A stretch of DNA of 64,000 nucleotides, from NCBI GenBank assembly GCA_963575745.1, contig CAUYUJ010000201.1, forward strand, positions 52,916-116,915. The letters run 5' to 3'. The notes beneath the pieces were generated by a model. It did no database searches and was not told the origin of the DNA. It was given only the letters and a program-made list of their open reading frames with translations. Of this stretch, positions 45,055-53,769 are shown piece by piece. Numbering within the stretch: position 1 is the stretch's first letter; each line of letters opens with the position of its first letter. The DNA comes from Prorocentrum cordatum. Lineage: Eukaryota; Sar; Dinophyceae; Prorocentrales; Prorocentraceae. A program made the translations under genes and the position numbers.

Positions 45055-45650
45055 AAACTTTGCAAAACCCTCAAGACTTGAGGGCGGGTCAGTTTCAAAA
45101 TGTGGCTCCCGCCTTATCGCTTCGCACATTCGTCTTGAGAAGGTGCAACATTCTCAAGGATGGAAGGCGGGTCGCTTCCAAAGTGTGGAGTCGCCTTAGC
45201 GCTGCGCACAGTCGTGTTAAAAAGTCTGCAACAGCTTCAAGGATGGCGGGCGGGTCGTTGCCAAAATGTGGTTTGCGCCTTGGCGCCGCAAACATTCGCA
45301 TTAAAGAATGCATCAGTTTCACGGGTTTGTATGGTTGAAGTACCAGGAAGGGTTTCTGGCACGATTTAGGACTGCCGAGGCGCAACAGACACGTTGGTTC
45401 GCGGTGTTGAAGTCTGAGGAATGGAATTCTGCCACGATTTGAAATTGTCAGGACGCAACAGCCATGCTCATCCACGGCGTTGAAGTCCCAAGAACGGTGT
45501 CTTGGCAAAATTGAAGATTATCAGACGCTTGTCTCCCGATGGGGCACTTCTCGCAAAGAAAACAACGGATAGTAGGGACGTGTGAAGAGGGAACTCGGAG
45601 GGAGGATGTATTGCAGCATCGTCGGCGCGTCCTAAGCTTACACTGGACTT
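45055..45650. repeat. Segmental duplication, copy 2
   Basis: Matches 44060-44620 through TCAAAATGTGGCTCCCGCC, GGTGTTGAAGTCTGAGGAA, ATGGGGCACTTCTCGCA and TATTGCAGCATCGTCGG. It ends close to the retroelement's LTR-like end. Confidence 0.8.
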
Positions 45651-45744
45651 ATCTGTCTCATCCTTCTCCCCGTCCCTGTCCTCCTTTTGTTCTCCTCCAC
45701 CTTAAATATGTATGCCTGGTTTCCTTCCGGTATCCTCCTTATCC

Positions 45745-45784
45745 TCTCCCCTCCTCCTCCTCCTCCTCCTCCTCCTCCTCCTGC
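45745..45784. repeat. (CTC)n microsatellite
   Basis: About 39 bp of CTC next to the outer edge of the LTR-like sequence. Confidence 0.9.
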
Positions 45785-45956
45785 AAAACCCCGAGGAGGG
45801 TTCTGCACGGGAGCCTGGCAACAATGATAACGATAGGTCACCTTTATACTCCCGAACGGCAAAGCAGGTCTATGTAGCTTCGACCGTTAAACACTTGAGC
45901 CAAAGGCAGCAGGGTTACTATTCCTCCCCTGTCACACGCACGCTTGCATGTTAACA
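45785..45956 (-). repeat. 3' LTR-like sequence
   Basis: On the minus strand it starts TGTTAACATGCAAG, directly after the G-run, fitting the usual TG start of LTRs. It shares with 56430-56640 the blocks AATAGTAACCCT, CTCAAGTGTT, ACATAGACC, GGGAGTATAAAGGTG and GGCTCC(C)GTGCA. TTTGGCTCAAG inside matches the 3' half of DinoSL. The inner boundary near 45785 is approximate. Confidence 0.65.
45841..45853 (-). promoter_or_regulatory. TATA box in the 3' LTR
   Basis: GGGAGTATAAAGG on the minus strand, identical in the core to that at 56483-56495. Confidence 0.5.
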
Positions 45957-45964
45957 CCCCCCTC
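45957..45964 (-). other. Polypurine tract
   Basis: GAGGGGGG on the minus strand immediately before the TGTTAACA start of the 3' LTR, the place where plus-strand priming is expected. Confidence 0.5.
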
Positions 45965-46363
45965 GGACGCCAGTCCGCATTGGCTGACGGGGAGGTGCCT
46001 ATAAACGCAAAGACAGGTTAAATCAAGCAACAGGCTGCATGGACATCGTTATACTACCGAATTCGAAATATCTCATAACAACGTTCACGAGCACCACGTC
46101 TCTCAGACATGCAACGTGAGCTCAAGTAAACATTCAATCAGTTACGAGTTTAAATGTAGCATCCAAAGTTCACACGGCAGGCTAGCATTTATATGGTTTT
46201 GATTGTTTTCGCTTTTTATGCGCCAATACCTGCGGTAACCATAAAATATGCACCTGCAAATAGATTCAGCTCAATAGTCTACTGCAACGCTATTGTTAAG
46301 CCTGGTTGAGAGGGGAGATGAGAGAGAGCGTAAAAGAAAAGCATGCCGGTCACCTGTCACCGT

Positions 46364-48934
46364 TTACGAGCGGCGCGGGCGCCTCACTGACGGAGCACGC
46401 GCGCCTCTGGACTTCGGTAAACCACGGTGCCCCACGCTGGCCGCCGTATAGGACGACACCCTGTTAAGGGCCTGCGTCGGGCTGTAATAGTCGGTGTCCA
46501 GGTACGCGTTAATGCGCTCCTCGTCGTCCAGCCAGCACCCCTCGTCAAAGCTCTTGGTGGACCCGTCAACAATGTTGTGGTAAGTGCCGATGGCCCTCCA
46601 GTAACTGGCGTGGGGAGCCTTCAGCAGAGGTTTACCACCTGGATTGTTGCGGAGGTGCTCCTCGACCGCAACTCCGGTAAACGGGTTCACAGTCCAGGCC
46701 GGGTCGGTAAGCCAGTTGGGGAAGTCGTCGCACGGCAACCATCCAAACCAACAGAGCTTCTCGCGGTGGTCACTTTTACGCTCGGTGATGTGATCAGCGG
46801 GCCAGTTGTCACGGTAAAGTGCCCTCATGGACCCCTGATCGTTAAGAGCGACGTCTAGGATGGTCTGGTGCCAGTAAACCGGAGGCTTGTTGATGCTGCC
46901 CTTTAACTCCTCGGCGCTCCTGACCTCGAGATCCTCGATGAAGTAGTTGCGGTAATACACCTGGAGCCCGTTCATGTAACGGCAATAGAGCTTGGCAAGG
47001 TCGTGCGTCGCAAACCTGATCACGGTAACCCCAGTTGAGATGTAACCGTGCGGTCCGTAAGTGTCTTCCACCAGGTGCTTAACGGAGACCACAGTGGGGT
47101 TGCCGTGGGGCAGCATCCCGGCCCACGTTAGCAGAAGGCCGTTAAGCTGCTTCTCGTTCATTTCTGGTGCCTTGTTGACGTAGACCTGTGTATCTGGGCA
47201 GCTGTGAACGTCGAACCACACTGGGTGGAGATCGGTAACGTGGATCGGCGGCACGTACTCGTCGTCGAACAGGGATTGTACGTGCCCGACCGCGTCAACC
47301 CACTCGTCGTGCTTGGCCAGCTCCTTCTCCGTCAACTGAGATCTCCAGCTGCACGGGCCCTTCAACACTGAGTAACCGAGGAAGCCGTAAGCGTGCTGCC
47401 CGTAAATGTCGACGAACACCTCATCGTAGTCGTTAAGCTCCCGCCCCGCGTTGCCCTGAATAGACCGACCACCTGGAGTCGTTAACCCCTCTTTTGCCAC
47501 ATGTCCGACGAAGTTGCCTTCGAACCTGCGCCAGTTGTCGCGCGTCTTCATCGTTAACGCGACTACTTCCCTGGGGTCGGGCTCCACCTTGTAGTTGACG
47601 TCGCGGTCCTCGCTCCTGTCGTTCGCCATGGGCATGCGGCCGTTGACATGGCACAGTGGGCGGTGCATGCCCCTGGCAACGTTCCGCGAGTATGCCGCAA
47701 GCTGCTCGCCCGCACGGTTAACAGCTTGAGGCTGCGGTGGAGGAACGTGCTGGGTCGATAACTTATTGGGCACCGGAGGCGGGGGATTCATGCCGCTAAC
47801 ACTGCTCGATGCACCTGACTCGCCAAGGCCTGGAGGAGGCGGCTTGGGCGCCCTCACGTTCACCACCGGGGCAGGACCTTTTGGTACTTCGTCACGTTGA
47901 CTGCCCTGTGCGCGATTTTCATCCATCTTCATTCCCAGCTGCAGTAACTCTTCCAGTTCCCGTTTACGCTCATGCATGGCCTTGGGTGCTTTCTTGTAAA
48001 CAGGTTGAGGTGACGTTGACTGCGGGATCTTATTCGGCGACACGGATCGACCGAACCCTCTGGTCTTGGGCGTGGTGCCGGTAAAGCCCTGAGCCGGGGG
48101 TGCACCCGATGCCGCGGCAGCTCGGGCTAGAGGCTTGCTGGCCTCGGCCGCCGCGTTGACTGCAGTGGGAGGCGCCTTGGCGGCCACTGCCGTTGGGGGC
48201 TGCTCGGGTAACGGCGGAGGAACCTGCGGGATGTTGGTAACCGGGGAGTTGATCGGGTCATGCAAGAACCTCTGTAATCCTTCGAGCCTCTCGGTTACAC
48301 TCACCAACATGCGCAGCGCCGCATCACGTTTACCCTCGAAGTCCTGCAGGGGCGTGATGTTCTCGGTAAGGCGCTTGGCGGTGTTCAGGGGGTAACCAAT
48401 GTTGTCGTTGATGCGCCTATACTTGGTTGCATTCTCCTCCGTGTTAACTCCCGAGTCACGATTCTGAATGTTCAGGTCCGTAATCGTCGCCATCAGAGCG
48501 TTAATATCCGCCTGCGCCCTTTGGAGATTCTCGTTGACGTCGTCACTGTCCTGGATCAGCGCCTCGTTCTGCCGCGTTAATTCCTCGATCCTCTTCGCCA
48601 TGTCATCCGCGGCCCTTTGCACCTCGTCAACGTGTTTGTCGTAGGCTCCGTGGAAGTTGATCGCCATGTTAGTGAGGGTTACGGTAAACCCGTGAGCAAC
48701 GTGCACCATGTCGTCAACACGGCGGTTGAGGTTCTCACGCGTAACCGGTCCATCCCCAGCCGGGCTCTGGTCGACCATGGAGCCGTTAATGGTGAGGTTG
48801 ACCTGGGGAGCCGCCACGCCTTCGTTCACGCCCAAGAGTAAGAGGTAATGGGTGGAGAAGGCCTTTAATAGCTGCAGTTTGCTTGACAGAAATGAGCTGC
48901 GAACATCAACATTCGGTAGCTGGCGCAAGCTCAT
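46364..48934 (-). CDS. Retroelement ORF3: 856-codon protein of unknown function, env position
   Basis: An intact ORF starts at ATG 48934, overlapping the end of RNase H by 29 bases in another frame, and ends at 46364. Layout: a short N-terminal region; a coiled coil at about residues 75-215 (DDMAKRIEELTRQNEALIQD); a Pro/Ala-rich linker at about 235-430 (VPPPLPEQPP; NPPPPVPNK); and a globular C-terminal half of about 400 residues with many aromatics (YGFLGYSVLKGP; HPVWFDVHSC; YWHQTILDVAL). One part (GVTVIRFATHDLAKLYCRYM then YYRNYFIEDLEV) resembles the second half of an RRM-type fold, weakly. There is no signal peptide and no clear membrane helix, so an envelope role is not supported. It is more GC-rich than gag-pol and has no internal stop, suggesting a captured gene kept under selection. 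Confidence 0.8.
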   Translation of the reverse strand: MSLRQLPNVDVRSSFLSSKLQLLKAFSTHYLLLLGVNEGVAAPQVNLTINGSMVDQSPAGDGPVTRENLNRRVDDMVHVAHGFTVTLTNMAINFHGAYDKHVDEVQRAADDMAKRIEELTRQNEALIQDSDDVNENLQRAQADINALMATITDLNIQNRDSGVNTEENATKYRRINDNIGYPLNTAKRLTENITPLQDFEGKRDAALRMLVSVTERLEGLQRFLHDPINSPVTNIPQVPPPLPEQPPTAVAAKAPPTAVNAAAEASKPLARAAAASGAPPAQGFTGTTPKTRGFGRSVSPNKIPQSTSPQPVYKKAPKAMHERKRELEELLQLGMKMDENRAQGSQRDEVPKGPAPVVNVRAPKPPPPGLGESGASSSVSGMNPPPPVPNKLSTQHVPPPQPQAVNRAGEQLAAYSRNVARGMHRPLCHVNGRMPMANDRSEDRDVNYKVEPDPREVVALTMKTRDNWRRFEGNFVGHVAKEGLTTPGGRSIQGNAGRELNDYDEVFVDIYGQHAYGFLGYSVLKGPCSWRSQLTEKELAKHDEWVDAVGHVQSLFDDEYVPPIHVTDLHPVWFDVHSCPDTQVYVNKAPEMNEKQLNGLLLTWAGMLPHGNPTVVSVKHLVEDTYGPHGYISTGVTVIRFATHDLAKLYCRYMNGLQVYYRNYFIEDLEVRSAEELKGSINKPPVYWHQTILDVALNDQGSMRALYRDNWPADHITERKSDHREKLCWFGWLPCDDFPNWLTDPAWTVNPFTGVAVEEHLRNNPGGKPLLKAPHASYWRAIGTYHNIVDGSTKSFDEGCWLDDEERINAYLDTDYYSPTQALNRVSSYTAASVGHRGLPKSRGARAPSVRRPRRS

Positions 48935-49418
48935 GCCTACCTGTTAATGCACATTGATTCGTGTTTCGCAGATGTGTGCTCATGCTTTCACGACTGACAT
49001 ACTTGGTCAACGCATCCGCTGCATTCTCGTGTGTCGCTACTTTCCCAATACGAATCACTCCCTCCTTAACTTTCTGCTGTAACCACAATTGACACACCTC
49101 GATATGTCTTACTTTCCCCAAGCCTCGTCTGCTCGCAATGGCAATCGCAGCCGTGGCGTCGCTCTTCATTGTAATCCCAACTTCCAAGTTAAAGTCTCTT
49201 AATACTGCCTGAAGTCCTAAACCCACTGATCCTCCTTTCACAAGTTCATAATACTCTGCTTCACCTGACGATAATGCGATGACACTCTGAGTCGTGCTCC
49301 AAGATTTAATGAGATGTTTACCCCACATTACTACTCCTCCACTCGTAGACTTCCTCGTTCGCTTACATCCTGCGTAATCCGTGTCGGTCCAAATAGTTAA
49401 TTCTTGGGGCTGCTCCTG
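48906..49418 (-). CDS. Retroelement RNase H
   Basis: In frame with RT but after a TAG at 49419-49421. Reading through gives ELTIWTDTDYAG, with the first catalytic Asp of a Ty1/copia RNase H, then KSTSGGVVMWG, SWSTTQSVIALSSGEAEYYE with the second acid (Glu), and SDATAAIAIA with the third (Asp). After RHIEVCQLWLQQKV comes THENAADALTKYV, the usual C-terminal motif. The domain is complete. It is reached only if the TAG is read through or is a point mutation or error. Confidence 0.85.
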   Translation of the reverse strand, partial: QEQPQELTIWTDTDYAGCKRTRKSTSGGVVMWGKHLIKSWSTTQSVIALSSGEAEYYELVKGGSVGLGLQAVLRDFNLEVGITMKSDATAAIAIASRRGLGKVRHIEVCQLWLQQKVKEGVIRIGKVATHENAADALTKYVSRESMSTHLRNTNQCALTGRHELAPATEC

Positions 49419-51453
49419 CTATTGATACACATAGCTGCTTCTGCTGCGGTACTTCAAATACTTTCCTAACTTGACTAAACCCTTCCAAGAACTCATCGTT
49501 GGCTTTGACATGGCCCTAGCGAGTTCCTTTACAGAATACTGCATGTCAGACCTGTCCTGAGCTAAGTAATTTGCTCTGGCCGTCAACGGTTGATATATTT
49601 TAGTCATGTTGGGCGAAAGTTCTACCTCATCTCCCTCTTCAACTGGAATTCGCTCACCTGGCACTTCAGTCCTCACTTTTACTCCTTCTAGCTCAAGCTC
49701 TTTCACAATTATCTCTGCATGCCTTTGATCTGCCTCATACCTCAATCCTTCCTTCGTCCATTCCACAATCCTGTTAAGAATTCTGATCGCCTTCATGTCC
49801 TCCTTCCCTGGTCCAAGTCGTCCTCTCACCTTCACTTCAAACTCCTCCTTAATTTTATTGTCAAACCAGTCGAGATCATGATCGCCTCCTAACCGCGTGA
49901 AATCATCTCCATGAACTGTTAACCATAACGCTCGACTCTCATGCTTGAACACGCATGGTGACGCAATTCCGCTCTTGAACCCAGCCTCGTTAGCAAAGTC
50001 CATGTAACAGTCTTCCCAGTTGCTCGCAGCGTCTCTGGTTCCGTACATTGATTTTAACAGTTTTCCGCACATACCTGGTTCATAGTCTTCGTCTGGTAAC
50101 CTGATAAATATGTCTTTCTGTGCAGGAGCGTAAAAGTAAGCTCGTTTGATGTCAACGAATGCTAACTTTAATCCTTTCTCACGCTCACCGTTCGTGAATC
50201 CAACTCCCTCGGTAACTGCCATTGAGAAAAGCAGTTTTTGTGCCTCCAGTGGAGGTGTAGCTGCGAATATGTTCTTTTCTATGGAATTGTATTTAACCTG
50301 CTGGGCTACCAGCCTTGATCTGCGGTCTGGGCTTAACTCATCTCCTTTGTTGATGTCTATCCATCTGGTTCCGATGGGCGCCTTCCCCGCGATTTGCCAA
50401 CACACTTCCTCCTTCACTTTCTCGTAAACTTTGTGTTTCCTGAATTGTTCCATTTCTTCTTGACGTGCTTTTACAGTCAATTTAGGGTCGAGCTCGTTTC
50501 CTGTGACATCATCCCAAGCCTGAGTAATCTCTCCGTTTTCTTTGTGGACAACGTTGATCGTGTTCATTGGGAGAGGGTTAACTGTACCAGTTCTTTCGCA
50601 CGCCGCACATGTGCTAGGCGTCTTGAGCCATCCCCCATGCTCACATGCACAGCACTTCCACCTGTGTGGAGCAATTTCGCCGACAGCTTCATACGTAAAA
50701 GTGGTGGAAGTGTTAACTGGTCCCTTCTTAAACATTCTCCTTCTCTCTTTCCCTGTGATCTCGTTCACAGGCCTGTCCTCGATAATCTTCCCGGTGTCCA
50801 TGTCAGCGGTAATTCTCCTAATGCGTGAACTCCATTGCGGTCCACTTGGTCCCGGCAGCATTAATCTTTGTGTTCCACAATCTCTCCTCGTCCACGTTAA
50901 CTGGTGCTTGTGCTTCCTATCTTCGTTCTCATGTTCACATGCCCAGTTAATCTCGCTTATCTGCGCCTCACTTTGTTCTTCTTCTTCGACTTCCACGTTC
51001 GCTACTTCTTCTTCTTTAAATGTACCCCCTTGACGACCGTCGATCTTCATTTGCTTTACAAGTCCTTTCAGTATCGCTCGACACAGTTCATCTGGGTAGA
51101 CCTCTGATCTGTGCGTCCTACCGCCACCAGTTAACTCCATGTGTCGACGTTGCCCTTTACATTTCCAACTTAACTCATGGCCGATGGCTGAACTATTTGT
51201 CATGAACTTGGTCGGTTTCTTAATGAACATCTCTTCGCCTTTGACCATCTGCTTTAAGTCGTAACAGCACAAATCTCCATCGTATACTTTGACATCCTTG
51301 TTTCTGAGTAACCGTTGCACCGTTGAAGTGCCCCAGCTGGTTGCTCCTGCAGGGTGCTCAAACAGAAAGTATAACCCACTTCGCCGTTGAATTTCACAAT
51401 GCTCCATCGCAAACGTCAAATGCTTGATCCCGTAATCCAACATCTGTTTCACA
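49419..51453 (-). CDS. Retroelement reverse transcriptase with N-terminal extension
   Basis: 677 codons. Residues 1-70 (FAMEHCEIQRRSGLYFLFEH; GATSWGTSTVQRLLR) continue the domain begun at the end of the integrase ORF, so the two were once joined. At 267-285 is a CxxC...CxxC pair (CCAC, CAAC) like a zinc ribbon. RT proper begins at about 325. Catalytic motifs: VDIKRAYFYA (433-442) and VHGDDF (513-518), the copia form of YxDD. QPLTARANYLAQDR and MSSWKGLVKLGKYLKYR near the end belong to the connection before RNase H. The first codons re-read one base of the integrase stop region, a -1 step. The ORF ends CAA TAG CAG. Confidence 0.9.
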
Positions 51454-53530
51454 CGGTCAGACCTAATCTTTTAAAGTTGAACGTTTGGAGTCTGCTGAAG
51501 GCTGCGCACATGGGGCTCACCACCAGTAACAGGGCTGCTTTGGATTTGACAATCTTTTTCGCTTTCGCACGCATGGCTGGCACATTAAAAACCCATGGGT
51601 TACCATGTTGGTCTCGCGTCGTTAAGTCCATTGCTAATCCCGGTATCAATCCCATTTTTTCTGCCATTCCAGTAACTCTCACCGGCGAATACGCCTCGGT
51701 CACGTGCGCCTGAGTCTCGTGTTGACATGCCCCATGGAGCCTGGTGGCTCTCCTTACTTCGTTTAATTGACGTACGATGTTCAATTCCCCACTTGTCAAC
51801 CATTCAACCAGTTCAGAGTCAAATCCCATCATGTTGAGCCCCAATCTGATGTCGTTTACTTCTGACATTTCTTCGTCTTGTTCCATATCCAGTTGACGAT
51901 GTTGAGTTGCCTGTTGATCTTCTTCGCCATGGTCGTCCTCTGCTTTTCGTTTAATGGGTTTACTCGGGGAATCTTTCATCTCTTCATCTTCCACTTCGAA
52001 CTCGGTCCATCCGGTCCAGTAACCGTTAAAGGGGATTCCCATAGCCCATGTTTGATCGTCTCCATCTTCACCATACCAAGCATCTTCGTGCTCATGTATC
52101 TTGCCGCCGTCAATCATGATCGCGTGGGTATATCTTTTAGGCTTAAGTTTGTCCCAATCTACTGGACACCCACCATTGGTGGGGAAGGCTAACTCTTTCC
52201 TCGGTCGTCGGTGCTGGCATATAACTTTGTTTCCCTTTATCACCCACTCGTCCTTAGGTTCCTCAACTTTGGCGCTCGGCGGAGGCGGTACATTGATCCT
52301 CAGTTTCTTCGCTTGAGTTTCTGATTCTTGTTCGCGATTTTCTGGTGCACGACTTTTACCCTCAAGCCTTAACTGTGCAGACGCTAGCCTTGCCTGGATG
52401 CTCGGGCTCTCTTGTTTCTTTAACCATTCAATAACTCGAGCCCTGCAATCAGCGTTATGCGGTCTGTGTTCTTTGTCTCCTCTCACGAGGCATTTACATC
52501 CGTAACACCCTGGTGTCGGTCCCATTTTCAAGTATTCGTGCTTTTTAACTGCAATCCCTCGTGCAATGAGCGGCTTCGTCTCAGGCGCAATTAATTCTTG
52601 CCCTGGTAGATCCATGGGTACCATGGTCCTAGACTGTAATTCCATTCCCGCTGTGCTCGGGTCAGGCTGCCAAGGTAACCCCTTTATTTCGGTGATCTCG
52701 GCAATATTCCATCTTTCCGCATCACTTCCTTTTCTTTTAAACTCGTGCGCCTTGATTGCACCATTGGGCGTCCCAATAATTAGCTCTTGACTCTTCTCGT
52801 TTATGCCTAGAAACACTCCACTTTCCCATCTCATTTCGAGCTTCTCGCGGCCTTTGTGCGCAGGTGTCTTCAAATACATGACGCACTCACCAAACTCAGG
52901 AATTTGCTTGTTAAACTTTCGCCCCCTGCACCTCTCATGGGCCGTCTTCCCATCCGTGTCTATTGTGAACTTGTTAATCCAAGAGGACGCGTAGCTCACC
53001 AGCCAAGGTATTATCTGATGGCTTTCACCAAACTCAGTCTTATAATTGGCATCTAAGGCGCTCTTTAACGTTCTGACCTGACCCTGCACTGTCCTAACGG
53101 CTCTCTCAATTTCGCCGTTGGCCTTTGAGTCGCCTACTGGGCTAACTTCAACTCCCATGTCAAGATCACACGAAGCTTTAATCCTATTGGCCAGTGCTGT
53201 GGTTGCCGCTTCCCCATCACTTTTGAGCATCACCTTCCTGTATCCGGTAAAACTTATCATGTCACATCCTACTTTTACCGAGTACGAGTCCACTCCCTTT
53301 TTCATCAACACTCTGCTCCAAGTTAATTTGGTCTCTCTGCAATGCATGACCAAAATTGGATTGCCATTGCCGGTGCTTTCACCTTCATCCTTTCTTCCTT
53401 TAAGCCACATGTAGTCCATTGAAATCACTGGCACGTTTCCGTTCCCCTCTCTTTTGCGTCTACGGTGATTGCGTCTGCGCGCTTTCCCTCTGACGCAATG
53501 TGGGCACCAACTTCGGTAAGGTAATGCGTC
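51449..53530 (-). CDS. Retroelement integrase
   Basis: In this frame the zinc-binding stretch LPYRSWCPHCVRGK starts at about 53525. It is followed by the catalytic core with ISMDYMW (first Asp), MLKSDGEAATTAL (second Asp) and SKANGEIERAV (Glu), giving a complete D,D-35E-type triad. After it come the chain linking to RT, with a Cys-containing patch (GCYGCKCLVRGD), and a long hydrophilic region rich in Glu, Gln and Lys. The last residues (SPMCAAFSRLQTFN) begin a domain that continues in the RT frame. The His pair expected before the Cys pair (HNTTH) lies in the previous frame, one base away. Confidence 0.9.
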   Translation of the reverse strand, partial: DALPYRSWCPHCVRGKARRRNHRRRKREGNGNVPVISMDYMWLKGRKDEGESTGNGNPILVMHCRETKLTWSRVLMKKGVDSYSVKVGCDMISFTGYRKVMLKSDGEAATTALANRIKASCDLDMGVEVSPVGDSKANGEIERAVRTVQGQVRTLKSALDANYKTEFGESHQIIPWLVSYASSWINKFTIDTDGKTAHERCRGRKFNKQIPEFGECVMYLKTPAHKGREKLEMRWESGVFLGINEKSQELIIGTPNGAIKAHEFKRKGSDAERWNIAEITEIKGLPWQPDPSTAGMELQSRTMVPMDLPGQELIAPETKPLIARGIAVKKHEYLKMGPTPGCYGCKCLVRGDKEHRPHNADCRARVIEWLKKQESPSIQARLASAQLRLEGKSRAPENREQESETQAKKLRINVPPPPSAKVEEPKDEWVIKGNKVICQHRRPRKELAFPTNGGCPVDWDKLKPKRYTHAIMIDGGKIHEHEDAWYGEDGDDQTWAMGIPFNGYWTGWTEFEVEDEEMKDSPSKPIKRKAEDDHGEEDQQATQHRQLDMEQDEEMSEVNDIRLGLNMMGFDSELVEWLTSGELNIVRQLNEVRRATRLHGACQHETQAHVTEAYSPVRVTGMAEKMGLIPGLAMDLTTRDQHGNPWVFNVPAMRAKAKKIVKSKAALLLVVSPMCAAFSRLQTFNFKRLGLTV

Positions 53531-53769
53531 GTGTTATGCGCTTCAACTTCCTCCTTTGAGGGCCTCATGTCACAGTGAACTTTCTTTGGTAACTCCGCTT
53601 GATCACCCACAAATACATCTTCCACATCACTTAACTCACTATCGTTGCCCCCACTTTCACTCCCTTCGTCTCCTTCGGTATTAAAGACGTTTAAGTTTTC
53701 GCTTGGTCTTACGGGTGATGGGGGGCTTAGTAGAACAGATCCGCCTCCAGGGTTCCCGGCCGCGGAAAA
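53522..53769 (-). CDS. Retroelement protease-integrase linker, entered by -1 shift
   Basis: This frame carries no start codon near its beginning. It is read naturally if ribosomes shift -1 on the heptamer at 53766-53772. It encodes a Gly/Ser/Pro stretch (GGGSVLLSPPSPVRPSENL), an acidic segment (NTEGDEGSESGGNDSELSD) and RPSKEEVEAHNTTH, the His part of the integrase zinc finger. Another -1 step near 53525 then leads into LPYRSWC. Confidence 0.8.

Noticed and set aside
46364-48934. ORF3 as a viral-type envelope protein
   Set aside because: No signal peptide, no membrane helix, no cleavage-site pattern; position alone is not enough.
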